Shown here in pieces: positions 37,424 to 45,573 of a DNA stretch of 64,000 nt. Within the stretch, counting starts at the first letter, position 1; every line of letters begins with the position of its first letter. Source of the stretch: Paenisporosarcina quisquiliarum (GTDB lineage: Bacteria; Bacillota; Bacilli; Bacillales_A; Planococcaceae). Position numbers and translations under genes: made by a program. The notes under the pieces are model-generated. The model did not search any database. It was given only the letters and a program-made list of their open reading frames with translations, and was not told where the DNA came from. The DNA is taken from NCBI RefSeq assembly GCF_027563315.1, contig NZ_JAMKBJ010000005.1, forward strand, positions 124,001 through 188,000. Direction: 5' to 3'.

Positions 37424-37546
37424 TTATCTCTTAGAATGTCTGCTTCGCAAGATTACCTTTTTTAATAATTCTACTATTAAAAGTGAGAATAAAATGAATC
37501 CAATTAAGCTAAAAGATAGGATGAAAACTGTAAGAATGACACTCAT
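37424..37546 (-). CDS. 40-aa single-span membrane peptide
   Basis: ATG 37546 opens MSVILTVFILSFSLIGFILF, continues SLLIVELLKKVILRSRHSKR and stops. The sequence gives one hydrophobic helix with a basic C-terminal tail. AGGGGG stands 9 nt before the ATG and overlaps the stop of the racemase gene, so the two are coupled. It is too short for ordinary ORF calling. Function unknown. Confidence 0.6.
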   Translation of the reverse strand: MSVILTVFILSFSLIGFILFSLLIVELLKKVILRSRHSKR

Positions 37547-37557
37547 TTTTTAACCCC

Positions 37558-38247
37558 CTATTCTAATGCTTTCTTAACGGCTTCCAGAGCATGTATCACC
37601 GTCGTATCAAATAAAGGTACTTCCGCGTCTTCGGGTCTTACTAACAATCCAATTTCTGTACACCCCAAGATTATGCCTTCCGCTCCATCATCGACCAATT
37701 TCTGAATGACTTTTTGATAGGACTCCCTTGATGATTGCTGAATATCCCCTAGACACAACTCTTCAAAAATCACTCTATTTATCTCTTCTCGATCTTCACT
37801 ATTTGGCACCAAAACCTTCATTCCATTCGATTCAATGCGCGATTTATAAAAGTCTTGTTCCATCGTATATTTGGTTCCGAGTAACCCGATGGTCCGTACT
37901 TCAGACTTTACAATTTGATTTGCTGTGGCGTCCGCAATATGTAAAACCGGAATGCAGATCTTTTCTTCGATGTGTGTAATGACTTTGTGCATCGTATTGG
38001 TACAGATGATAATAAAATCTGCTCCCGCTTTTTCCAAAGACAGTGCCGCATCACCTAATAAACGGCCAGCTTTTTCCCATTCACCTTCCGCTTGAAAACG
38101 TTGCGTCTCGGCAAAGTCCACACTATACAAAATGCACTTTGCGGAATGTAATCCGCCTAATTGCTTCTTTACTTCCTGATTGATTAGCTGGTAATACTTA
38201 GCTGTCGATTCCCAGCTCATGCCACCTATTAGACCAATCGTTTTCAT
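37558..38247 (-). CDS. aspartate/glutamate racemase family protein
   Basis: 229 aa. The two catalytic cysteines of the family are visible in IIICTNTMHK (about residue 83) and IILGCTEIGLLV (about 194). The opening IGLIGGMSWESTAKYYQLIN is typical of the YgeA/RacX amino-acid racemase branch, which has broad or unknown substrate range rather than being the cell-wall MurI. GGGGGAA precedes the ATG. The small membrane peptide follows directly. Confidence 0.85.
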   Translation of the reverse strand: MKTIGLIGGMSWESTAKYYQLINQEVKKQLGGLHSAKCILYSVDFAETQRFQAEGEWEKAGRLLGDAALSLEKAGADFIIICTNTMHKVITHIEEKICIPVLHIADATANQIVKSEVRTIGLLGTKYTMEQDFYKSRIESNGMKVLVPNSEDREEINRVIFEELCLGDIQQSSRESYQKVIQKLVDDGAEGIILGCTEIGLLVRPEDAEVPLFDTTVIHALEAVKKALE

Positions 38248-38277
38248 CTACATTCCCCCATCACGGCTGAATCGAAA

Positions 38278-38718
38278 TTAGAACACGATTGCTGCTCGCA
38301 GATTCGTGCTGCCATTTTCCAAATATCCTTTTAAACAGGTCAGCATATACACCCAACCCTCTTTGTTCCCTAATAAGTTATTTATTAAATCTGGATCATT
38401 TTCATTCCACCCTGTTTCGTTCACTTCAATGATTGTGGTCGTTTCATTCAGTTCATTCAGCGTAATGGTCACCGTGTGTTCTTCCTCTGCTGGTCCCCAC
38501 TTAAAGACGATTTTCTGATCTTCTAGAATTTCCACTACGGTTAATTCGACTTCTGCATTGTATTCTTCATATCTCCAAGTAATGGTCTTGCCCTCTGCCA
38601 TTTTTTCAGAAGCTGACGAAAACCAAAAATTAGACATTAGCTCTGGCTCAATGAAAGCATTAAACACTTCATGTGCTGGTTTCATTATTTTAAATTTCGT
38701 ATGTACTTGAATAGCCAT
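38278..38718 (-). CDS. AHSA1-type SRPBCC protein
   Basis: 146 aa. FKIMKPAHEVFNAFIEPELM, then WRYEEYNAEVELTVVEILED and a C-terminal GWVYMLTCLKGYLENG helix match the Aha1-C/YndB group of START-like ligand-binding proteins. It lies 30 bp upstream of the racemase on the same strand, so it may be in one transcript with it. Confidence 0.82.
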   Translation of the reverse strand: MAIQVHTKFKIMKPAHEVFNAFIEPELMSNFWFSSASEKMAEGKTITWRYEEYNAEVELTVVEILEDQKIVFKWGPAEEEHTVTITLNELNETTTIIEVNETGWNENDPDLINNLLGNKEGWVYMLTCLKGYLENGSTNLRAAIVF

Positions 38719-38799
38719 ATTTCCGTATCCCCTTTAACATTACGTCATTCCTATATATTCAATATCGGTTGTCCAACACCTTTAATTAGGAAACTTGAA

Positions 38800-39096
38800 T
38801 TATTCATTCACCACATGTATTTGCAATGCAATCGTTTGAGGTGGATCCGATTCCATTAATTCACCAATTGTCCAAACAAAAACTTCTTGGCCCACTTCAT
38901 AATTACTTATAAAATCTTCTTCTGGTACCTTCACCCAAACTAGTTCAGAATCTTCCTCTTCAACTAAAATACTGCCTGATCTTATATCCGTAACCGTGCC
39001 GATGATTTGAGCCCCGCCTTTCATTTCATCTTCTTCAGCAGTACACCCCATCAGCAAGGCGCATAGTATTCCGATCAAAAACAACATTCTTTTCAT
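38800..39096 (-). CDS. DUF3221-like small lipoprotein
   Basis: 98 aa. Lipobox ALLMGC (Cys18), then a small OB-like domain (IIGTVTDIRSGSILVEEEDS ... EVFVWTIGELMESDPPQTIA). The 'V..G.V.D.....ILV' and 'YEVGQEVxVW' pattern is that of YobA-type DUF3221 proteins. Function unknown. GGGGC-type ribosome binding site present. Confidence 0.72.
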   Translation of the reverse strand: MKRMLFLIGILCALLMGCTAEEDEMKGGAQIIGTVTDIRSGSILVEEEDSELVWVKVPEEDFISNYEVGQEVFVWTIGELMESDPPQTIALQIHVVNE

Positions 39097-39238
39097 ATTG
39101 ATTAGCCCCTTACTTCGTTTCAGAATTAGACGGTTAACCTGGTTAAATGTTCCAGTAACTCTCGTTTTAGGTTTTAAGTAAAAGGAGTTAGAATGAAAGG
39201 AAGGAGAATTATCTCGCGTACATAATGGAGGTTTTACG

Positions 39239-40222
39239 ATGAAAGCACTTATATATCATACATTTGGCGGACCTGAAGTATTGGAATACGGTGATATGCC
39301 TGACCCGGTAATCGGTTCCAATGAAGTATTAATCCGCATGAAAGCAATCGGCTTGAACTTTGCCGACGTCTATAGAAGAAAGGGAAACTATCATTTAGAG
39401 GGGAAACCGCCATATATTCTGGGCTATGAAGGCGCAGGTATCGTGGAACAAGTAGGAGCAGATATTCAAAACATTCAAATTGGCGACCGACTGGCATTTG
39501 CAGATGTCCCATTTGCCAATGCTGAGCTGGTGGCCGTTCCTCATGATAAAGCCATTCCCCTGCCGGAAACCATTTCCTTTGAAGAAGCATCTTCCGTATT
39601 GTTGCAAGGATTAACAGCTCACTATTTGACGAAGGATAGTTATGCAATAAAACAGAACGATATCGTGCTAGTGCATGCAGCAGCCGGTGGTGTCGGACAG
39701 TTGCTTATCCAGATTGCCAAGTTACTTGGTGGAAAAGTATTTGGATTGACATCTTCACAAGAAAAAGCCGTGGCAGCTCAAGAAGCTGGTGCGGATGCTG
39801 TTTTCCTTTATAAAGATGACTGGAAGTCTGCAGTTCTTAATGAAACGAACGGCAAAGGTGTCGATGTTGTCTATGAATCAGTTGGTTCTACGTTGATGGA
39901 CAGTTTTGCCGCGACTCGAATCGGCGGAACCGTTGTCTTCTATGGCATGGCTGGTGGGGATCCGGTTTCGGTGGATCCACGTATGTTAATGGATACATCG
40001 AAAACACTGACAGGCGGAGACTTATGGAATGTCCTTACGTCCAGAGAAGAACGTGTGGCTCGTTCAGGCGACTTGTTCCGTTGGATGGAAGAAGGCAAAG
40101 TACAGGTAGCGAAGCCGACGACTTTTGCTTTGCATGAAGGACAGGAAGCCCATCGTTACTTGGAAAGCCGTCAAAGCACCGGGAAGATCTTATTGATTCC
40201 TGCGAACGGAGAGACAGAATGA
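39239..40222 (+). CDS. zinc-independent quinone oxidoreductase (MDR family)
   Basis: 327 aa. The GroES-like N-terminal domain has LIYHTFGGPEVLEYGDMPDP and GYEGAGIVEQVG. The Rossmann domain has VHAAAGGVGQLLIQIAKLLG for NADPH. No structural or catalytic zinc ligands of alcohol dehydrogenases are seen, which points to NADPH:quinone or enal reductase activity. GGAGG precedes the ATG. It overlaps the MBL gene by 4 nt (ATGA), a two-gene operon. Confidence 0.9.
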   Translation: MKALIYHTFGGPEVLEYGDMPDPVIGSNEVLIRMKAIGLNFADVYRRKGNYHLEGKPPYILGYEGAGIVEQVGADIQNIQIGDRLAFADVPFANAELVAVPHDKAIPLPETISFEEASSVLLQGLTAHYLTKDSYAIKQNDIVLVHAAAGGVGQLLIQIAKLLGGKVFGLTSSQEKAVAAQEAGADAVFLYKDDWKSAVLNETNGKGVDVVYESVGSTLMDSFAATRIGGTVVFYGMAGGDPVSVDPRMLMDTSKTLTGGDLWNVLTSREERVARSGDLFRWMEEGKVQVAKPTTFALHEGQEAHRYLESRQSTGKILLIPANGETE

Positions 40223-41034
40223 TACTATTTCAAAAAGATGGATTGACCGTTTTTCAAAGTGCCCTATGGAAGACAACGAGCTCCGTTGTAGAGACCGACG
40301 ACTTGATTTTAGTTGTCGATCCCACTTGGCTCCCTCTTGAAATTCAGGAAATCCAGGAGTTTGTGGCAAGTAAACGCAATGGCAAAGAATTGTATTTACT
40401 TTTCACACATGGCGATTTTGACCACATTATCGGATACCACGCCTTCCCTGATGCCAAAGTGATTGGCAGCAAAGGGATGCAGGAACATCCGAGAAAACAG
40501 TATAAGCTCGACTTAATCCAGCAGTTTGACAATGAATATTATGTGGAAAGACCTTACCCAATTGAATTCCCTACACTTGATTTGGTTATCGAAAAGGATG
40601 GTCAGCAACTTATTGTTGGCGGTACAATCCTGACCTTTTATTTATCTCCTGGACACACGCATGATGGATTGTTTACGGTCATCGAGCCGTCAGGAATTTG
40701 GATAACAGGGGACTATCTTTCAGATTTTGAGCTTCCCTATTTATTTGATAGTGCTAATGCATACTTGGAGACACTTCAAAAAGCTCGTTTGGTTTTGGAC
40801 ACGCATAAAATTAACGTATTAGTTCCCGGGCATGGACAACCAACTGACCAAGAAGATGAAATGAAAAAGAGAATTGGTTTGTCTCAAGATTATCTTGATA
40901 GATTAATTGGGGCAGTGAAAAGCGAGGATACAGAAGCTATTGTGGTATTGGAAAAAGAGATGCCTTTCCAATCAAACTTCACGAAAGAATGCCATCTGAA
41001 GAACGTAGAAATTATTAGAGCAGAACATACTTAA
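40219..41034 (+). CDS. MBL-fold metal hydrolase
   Basis: 271 aa. The metal motif appears as FTHGDFDHIIGYH (HxDxDH-like), followed by SPGHTHDG, ITGDYLSD and LVPGHGQPT, the five conserved motifs of the metallo-beta-lactamase fold. The first His of HxHxDH is replaced by the T-H-G-D arrangement. It is translationally coupled to the quinone reductase, suggesting that it processes a related electrophile or thioester. Substrate unknown. Confidence 0.85.
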   Translation: MILFQKDGLTVFQSALWKTTSSVVETDDLILVVDPTWLPLEIQEIQEFVASKRNGKELYLLFTHGDFDHIIGYHAFPDAKVIGSKGMQEHPRKQYKLDLIQQFDNEYYVERPYPIEFPTLDLVIEKDGQQLIVGGTILTFYLSPGHTHDGLFTVIEPSGIWITGDYLSDFELPYLFDSANAYLETLQKARLVLDTHKINVLVPGHGQPTDQEDEMKKRIGLSQDYLDRLIGAVKSEDTEAIVVLEKEMPFQSNFTKECHLKNVEIIRAEHT

Positions 41035-41043
41035 ACACATAAG

Positions 41044-41082
41044 AAAACCGCATGGATCGTATACATATCCAGGCGGTTTTTT
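41044..41082 (+). terminator. intrinsic terminator of the reductase-hydrolase operon
   Basis: AAACCGCATGGAT / ATCCAGGCGGTTT stem with one mismatch and a T6 tract. Confidence 0.8.
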
Positions 41083-41097
41083 CATTTATAATAAAGA

Positions 41098-41850
41098 TCA
41101 GTTCTTGTTATCGTCTTGTTGTTTCATGGATTGGATGGTTCCTAATACAACACCCATTACCTGGCCTTTAAGTGCATCCGGAACAGATTCATTGGAAGGA
41201 TTGCGATAGATGCAATGATTCATTTCCACATCGTATGTAAATCCAATCTGTGATAATTGTTTCTTCAAAGAATCTGGCAGTTGATTGGAACCTGTAGTTT
41301 CTTCAAAATACTCTGTTAGGGATACATATAGCTCTACATCATCGAGACTGGAAGAGACAATGAATAGCTTCTTGTCTGCTGGTAGAATCCATTGTCCTTT
41401 CGAACGAATGGAAATTCCGGAATGCTCCAAACCAGAAATACCATCGAGATTCACTCCGAAAATCTGATTGATTAATACTCTAGTTTCAGCTCCACTTAGA
41501 GCGCCACCATGAATGTCAATGTACCGATCCATTACTTCATTTTTTGGCATCGCCATGATTTGAGCATCCACTTCCGTAGAGTCAGTAGGTACATTTAAGG
41601 AACGACGCAGACTTTCCATTACTGCCATTTGATACTGCGACAAGTGATTGCCGTAGTTTTTTTCTGAAATGAAATTCAAATCAATTCCAAAAACAGCTTG
41701 TACTACTTCACGTACTTCTTTCCCATTTACTGCAGTTCCGAATGATTTTATGTAAAGATCCATTACTTCTGTTTTTGGCATTTCATTTATCACGTTATAA
41801 TCTTCGATGCCGATAGCTCTCATAACCGTTGCTGTATATTTATTTTCCAT
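41098..41850 (-). CDS. hypothetical protein with internal domain duplication
   Basis: 250 aa from MENKYTATVMRAIGIEDYNV. Two helical repeats of about 75 aa: NEMPKTEVMDLYIKSFGTAV ... VVQAVFGIDLNFIS, and AMPKNEVMDRYIDIHGGALS ... LINQIFGVNLDGIS. The C-terminal 100 aa form a separate domain (LFIVSSSLDDVELYVSLTEY). ATG 41850 is 7 nt after AGGTGG, better than the in-frame starts upstream. No family known to me; the repeat suggests a duplicated binding surface. Confidence 0.68.
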   Translation of the reverse strand: MENKYTATVMRAIGIEDYNVINEMPKTEVMDLYIKSFGTAVNGKEVREVVQAVFGIDLNFISEKNYGNHLSQYQMAVMESLRRSLNVPTDSTEVDAQIMAMPKNEVMDRYIDIHGGALSGAETRVLINQIFGVNLDGISGLEHSGISIRSKGQWILPADKKLFIVSSSLDDVELYVSLTEYFEETTGSNQLPDSLKKQLSQIGFTYDVEMNHCIYRNPSNESVPDALKGQVMGVVLGTIQSMKQQDDNKN

Positions 41851-42058
41851 ATCATATCCACCTTTGCTTTCAACTAGTTCTCTATCACTCATCATACTAA
41901 AAATGTGGTTTCAATTCTTTTAAGGTACCCCACTTTCCCTGTAAATAGTGAATATGGTACAAAGAATATGAATTAATTAACTTATATCGCATCGATTGTT
42001 AAATGCCATTACACCTAAAGACGTTCGAAAATCTATGTATCAATAAAGGAGTTTAACG

Positions 42059-42577
42059 ATGATTAAAAAACCTCTACCTGACGAATATCCAGCTTATTAC
42101 GAAACGTATATCGGTCTGGTGCCTGATGGATTACTGAAAGATATCTTGAACACACAGATGGAGGACTTACTTGCACTGCTTTCCGATCTCGATGAAGCTC
42201 AGGCAAATTTTCGCTATGCCGATAACAAGTGGACAGTGAAAGAAGTCATTGGCCATATCACGGACACGGAACGAGTGATGAGTTATAGATTATTGCGAAT
42301 AGCCAGAGGAGACAGAACGCCATTGGCTAATTACGATGACGAACAATATGTACGGGAAGCTTCTTTCCATTCCCGTTCTCTCCAGAATCTACTTGAAGAA
42401 TTGAAAGCCGTTCGCTATGCAACCATTCATTTAATCAATGGCTTGAATGAAGACGCATTTCTGAGAAAAGGTGTCGCAAGTAAACATGAAATCTCCGCTC
42501 GTGCACTGGCTTATATTATTGCAGGTCATGAACTTCATCATGTGAACATTTTGAAAGAAAAATATTTAACGAATTAA
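42059..42577 (+). CDS. DinB-superfamily protein (YfiT-like)
   Basis: 172 aa. Helix 2 has WTVKEVIGHITDTERVMSYR and the last helix has AYIIAGHELHHVNILKEKYL, giving the three histidines of the DinB-fold metal site. YfiT-like members include bacillithiol S-transferases and putative metal hydrolases. The PDEYPAYYETYIGLVP opening is typical of this subgroup. AAAGGAG upstream; terminator directly behind. Confidence 0.85.
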   Translation: MIKKPLPDEYPAYYETYIGLVPDGLLKDILNTQMEDLLALLSDLDEAQANFRYADNKWTVKEVIGHITDTERVMSYRLLRIARGDRTPLANYDDEQYVREASFHSRSLQNLLEELKAVRYATIHLINGLNEDAFLRKGVASKHEISARALAYIIAGHELHHVNILKEKYLTN

Positions 42578-42582
42578 ATAGC

Positions 42583-42611
42583 AAAAGCTGCCCCACTCGG
42601 AGCAGCTTTTT
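42583..42611. terminator. intrinsic terminator between convergent genes
   Basis: AAAAGCTGC / GCAGCTTTT stem with T5, serving the DinB gene and probably also the TerC gene from the other side. Confidence 0.8.
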
Positions 42612-42614
42612 GCG

Positions 42615-43400
42615 TTATAGAGGCAGATTCTCTTCTTCTGATTCTTCTACCTTCTTTTCCTTCGTCAAGAACCAGCCTGCCGCTGCAATGGCGATCAACA
42701 CGGAGTAGAAGATTAGCTTCCATTGTGTGGAATGTGCAAACTCATATGAAATGACGCCGACGTCTGGATGACCCAAAGTTAGGACTGCAAGTTTTACACC
42801 AACCCAGCCAACAATGGCGAACGCTGCGATTTCTAATCCCGGTTTTGAATGAAGCAACTTGACGAAGAAGTTGGCTGCGAAACGCATGATAATCAAGCCA
42901 ATGAGTCCTCCTGCGAAAATGACCAAGAACTTACCGCCGTCCATACCGCCAATCTCTGGAAGGTTGGTGTTCGGAAGTGTCATAGCCAAAGCTACTGCTG
43001 CTAAAATGGAGTCAACTGCGAATGCAATGTCTGCCAATTCCACTTTGAATACCGTTCCCCAGAAACCTGCTTTTTTCTTTTCCTTTTTTTCTTTATCGTC
43101 GCCTTTGTTACTAAAGTACAACTTCCGAACGATATGATTAATGGCAATGAATAACAGGTAAAGTGCTCCGATTGCCTGCACTTGCCACACATCGACCAGA
43201 AACGAAATGATAAATAATGAAGCGAAACGGAACACGAATGCTCCTGCAAGTCCGTAAAATAAAGCCTTTCTTCTTTCAGCTTCCGGTAAATGCTTAACCA
43301 TAATAGCAAGAACAAGTGCGTTATCCGCAGCAAGCAAGCCTTCAAGTCCTATCAGCAATAATAATACCCATCCATATTCCATCAAGATTGAAAAATCCAT
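42615..43400 (-). CDS. TerC-family membrane protein, probable Mn2+ exporter
   Basis: 261 aa, about seven to eight spans. The TerC metal-site motifs are GLEGLLAADNALVLAIMVKH near residue 18-38 and ADIAFAVDSILAAVAL in the middle. The central charged loop is GDDKEKKEKKKAG. TerC proteins under yybP-ykoY control (YkoY/MeeY type) export Mn2+ and help metallate secreted enzymes. A Mn2+ riboswitch lies upstream of the adjacent Spo0M-like gene, 53 nt before this one, supporting that role. GGAGG precedes the ATG. Confidence 0.85.
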   Translation of the reverse strand: MDFSILMEYGWVLLLLIGLEGLLAADNALVLAIMVKHLPEAERRKALFYGLAGAFVFRFASLFIISFLVDVWQVQAIGALYLLFIAINHIVRKLYFSNKGDDKEKKEKKKAGFWGTVFKVELADIAFAVDSILAAVALAMTLPNTNLPEIGGMDGGKFLVIFAGGLIGLIIMRFAANFFVKLLHSKPGLEIAAFAIVGWVGVKLAVLTLGHPDVGVISYEFAHSTQWKLIFYSVLIAIAAAGWFLTKEKKVEESEEENLPL

Positions 43401-43453
43401 TTCGATTTCCTCCTTTTAGTTTAAGTTTTGTCTAATCTCTTCAAATCAGAAAG

Positions 43454-43855
43454 TTAAACAGATTCAGCAAGTATTTGTATAGCATCATGATCCAAGCTTT
43501 CGACTCCTTGTTTGAACGAGAGTCGCGACTTAAATCGATAAGATGCATTAAATGCTGGATGCATGGATTTTGGCAATCTGAATGTGAAAGGAACTTGGTT
43601 AGTAGCATCTGATTCAATCAGCTTTGAGGTGAAAATAGTGATGGAATCAATTACTCTTTCATCTTTCACTTCATCATTGTCCGTGGTCACCACCAAATCA
43701 CATTCGATTCGTTTCAGTTGTTGTTCGATTGTGCCACCTTTGAGCAAGAAATATCCCTTTACAAGTTCACCAGGCCTGTAAATATCTTTCTCTAAAATTA
43801 AATCAATCTTTGCCGAACCTATCCCAATTAACGCCATGTATTTCCTCAGTATCAT
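43454..43855 (-). CDS. short Spo0M-like (SpoOM, arrestin-fold) protein
   Basis: 133 aa. GIGSAKIDLILEKDIYRPGE followed by VKGYFLLKGGTIEQQLKRIE is the first arrestin-like beta-sandwich of Spo0M proteins. Full Spo0M is about 250 aa; this one stops after a single domain and ends ILAESV. The start has AGGAGG 6 nt upstream. It lies between the Mn2+ riboswitch and the TerC gene and so should be Mn2+-regulated. A role in Mn2+ handling or sporulation is inference. Confidence 0.75.
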   Translation of the reverse strand: MILRKYMALIGIGSAKIDLILEKDIYRPGELVKGYFLLKGGTIEQQLKRIECDLVVTTDNDEVKDERVIDSITIFTSKLIESDATNQVPFTFRLPKSMHPAFNASYRFKSRLSFKQGVESLDHDAIQILAESV

Positions 43856-43928
43856 GTAGATCCTCCTGTTTTTTAGTTAGTTGAGAGGCTCCATCTCGAT
43901 TGGTCCGTTTCCAAAATGAAAATAAAAA

Positions 43929-43956
43929 AACCTTTACCGGAAACGGCAAAGGTTTT
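43929..43956 (-). terminator. second tandem terminator of the Mn2+ leader
   Basis: AAACCTTTACCG / CGGCAAAGGTTT stem with a T7 tract on the minus strand, just downstream of the riboswitch's own terminator and carrying nearly the same stem sequence. Confidence 0.75.
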
Positions 43957-43968
43957 TGAAAAAATAAA

Positions 43969-44095
43969 AGACCTTTACCAAGATTGGTAAAGGTCTTGCT
44001 AACAACGAAGTCGTTGCCAACAAGGCCGGGAGATTTTAATACCTCCGAAATGACGACCTTGCTGTAAAAGCTACTCCCCTTTAGGAGTTACGATT
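43969..44095 (-). ncRNA. yybP-ykoY manganese riboswitch with terminator
   Basis: On the minus strand the aptamer reads AAAGGGGAGTAGC, then ACAGCAAGGTCGTCATTTCG, then CCGGCCTTGTTGGCAACG and TTGTTAGCAAG. The GGGGAGTAGC opening and CCGGCCTTGTTGGCAACG are the diagnostic conserved blocks of this family. The terminator AGACCTTTACC...GGTAAAGGTCT with a T-run follows directly (43969-43996). A TTGACA-like box (44135-44140) upstream is a good promoter candidate. Mn2+ binding is expected to favour read-through into the Spo0M-like gene and TerC. Confidence 0.9.
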
Positions 44096-44193
44096 CAACT
44101 AATTACTAATAATATATTCTATTTATAGGTATATTGTCAACAAATCTTCCGAGTTAACCATTAAAACACGTAAAGACTTGTCCAAATCGGGAC

Positions 44194-45213
44194 TTAAATG
44201 ATTTGTCTGCCTGATTGGCCGAGGGCATAATAAATGCCGTGTTGCAAGGTTTGGAAACAGTTGAACTTTGAGAAGTCTTCTACAGCATTTGAAATGGATA
44301 TGGCCAGTTCAGAAGAAATGCCCACTAAAATCGTTTTTGTTCCAATCAAAGAAGCAGCAGAAACCATTTTATCGATGAGATTGGTCGTAAATGGCGTAAT
44401 ATCACGATCCAATCCAGTTAAGTCGAGTAATAAATATTCAGCCTTATGTGAAGGTAGACTGCTCAACGTTTTAACAATCAGTTTTTCAGTTCGCATCTCA
44501 TCAAATTGCCCGATCAACGGAACAACAACGATTCCGTCCAACACAGGAATGATAGGAGATGATAAAGTATCAACCAGTTTTTGTAGTTCCTTTGTCTTTT
44601 CATCTACAAGAACATTTAATTGAGCAATTTGAGTTGATTCCTTTTTCCTTGAGAGCTCGTGAATATTACGGGTAATCGAAATCTCTGATGGGAAATACTC
44701 AACGACTGTCGTTTCATGACCTTCGATTTGGTGATGAACTACTTTATACCACATGTTCTGACTGAAAAGTCCTGTGAAAATCCCAGCATAATGAGCTGGA
44801 AGGAAATGTCCACCAGTTGCCTTCCCTTGTGCAATATTGATTTTATATTCCCAGCTATCTTTCAATTCCGCAACAAGTGTCTTCTTTTCAAGATCCAAAT
44901 CCTTTATGGTCATCCTGCCCCAACCAGCAGTTGCATATGTATTGGTGATAAGTTCGACTGCTTCTTCTATACCGACTTCTTTAATGGTCTCGAAATATTT
45001 CCCTACGACCAAGCCTTGTCTGAATCCAGTCGTCTCGAAGACGAGATTAGATGCTTCTTCTCCAGAGATTTCTTCAATCGTATCGAAAAACTCTTTCATG
45101 GCTGAAGAAATCCAGAACAATACCGATTCTTCACCTTCAAAGATAAACTGACCTTTTTCAATATCCCATCCAAACTCTAGACCACCAATGTTGATGCTCG
45201 AACGCTCATTCAA
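44194..45213 (-). CDS. V4R-STAS domain protein (RsbR-like sensor)
   Basis: 339 aa. The N-terminal half (FEGEESVLFWISSAMKEFFD, then GFRQGLVVGKYFETIKEVG and ATGGHFLPAHYAGIFTGLF) has the character of a V4R/XylR-N ligand-binding domain. A helical linker (VLVDEKTKELQKLVDTLSSP) leads to a C-terminal STAS domain (IIPVLDGIVVVPLIGQFDEM, LLLDLTGLDRDITPFTTNLI) with the Thr of LDLTGL at the RsbR phospho-site position. Such proteins feed signals into stressosome-like complexes. Start TTG 45213 is 6 nt after GGAGGGG; a GTG at 45231 overlaps that site. Confidence 0.75.
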   Translation of the reverse strand: MNERSSINIGGLEFGWDIEKGQFIFEGEESVLFWISSAMKEFFDTIEEISGEEASNLVFETTGFRQGLVVGKYFETIKEVGIEEAVELITNTYATAGWGRMTIKDLDLEKKTLVAELKDSWEYKINIAQGKATGGHFLPAHYAGIFTGLFSQNMWYKVVHHQIEGHETTVVEYFPSEISITRNIHELSRKKESTQIAQLNVLVDEKTKELQKLVDTLSSPIIPVLDGIVVVPLIGQFDEMRTEKLIVKTLSSLPSHKAEYLLLDLTGLDRDITPFTTNLIDKMVSAASLIGTKTILVGISSELAISISNAVEDFSKFNCFQTLQHGIYYALGQSGRQII

Positions 45214-45394
45214 GTAAATCCCCTCCTTCACTCTTGTATCCTTCTCTTTAACTTATCTCATCATACCAGTTCTGTAATCATAAAGTGTAGCGAAAAAAAT
45301 AGGGATATATCCCCAGTAAAATAATAACGTTGTACAATTGTTAAATGTTACGGAGAAAAAGTTCTTTGAATGAATATAACAAGGCAAAAAAAGC

Positions 45395-45440
45395 GGGGCT
45401 GTCCTCTAAAGTCATTTTTCATGACATTTTGGACAGCCCC
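45395..45440 (-). terminator. intrinsic terminator of the cyd operon
   Basis: GGGGCTGTCCTCTAAAGTCA against TGACATTTTGGACAGCCCC, the same stem family as the rlmCD terminator at 34425-34469, directly past cydS. Confidence 0.85.
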
Positions 45441-45448
45441 CACCTTTA

Positions 45449-45559
45449 TTATTTATTATTTTTCCGAACGGGTCCGTCCTTAGGAGCGAACCAAAAGGCA
45501 GTAATGATGGCACCGATTAGAACGATAAAAGGTGCATAAAAAATCATGAAATCCGTCAT
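45449..45559 (-). CDS. cydS: CydS, small subunit of cytochrome bd oxidase
   Basis: 36 aa: MTDFMIFYAPFIVLIGAIIT followed by AFWFAPKDGPVRKNNK. One membrane helix and the FAPKDGPV tail match the CydS subunit first seen in the Geobacillus bd-oxidase structure. AAAGGAGG stands 8 nt before the ATG, 14 nt downstream of cydB. CydS packs against CydA and helps stabilise haem b558. It is too short for standard gene callers and easily missed. Confidence 0.9.
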   Translation of the reverse strand: MTDFMIFYAPFIVLIGAIITAFWFAPKDGPVRKNNK

Positions 45560-45573
45560 ATGATTGGCCTCCT

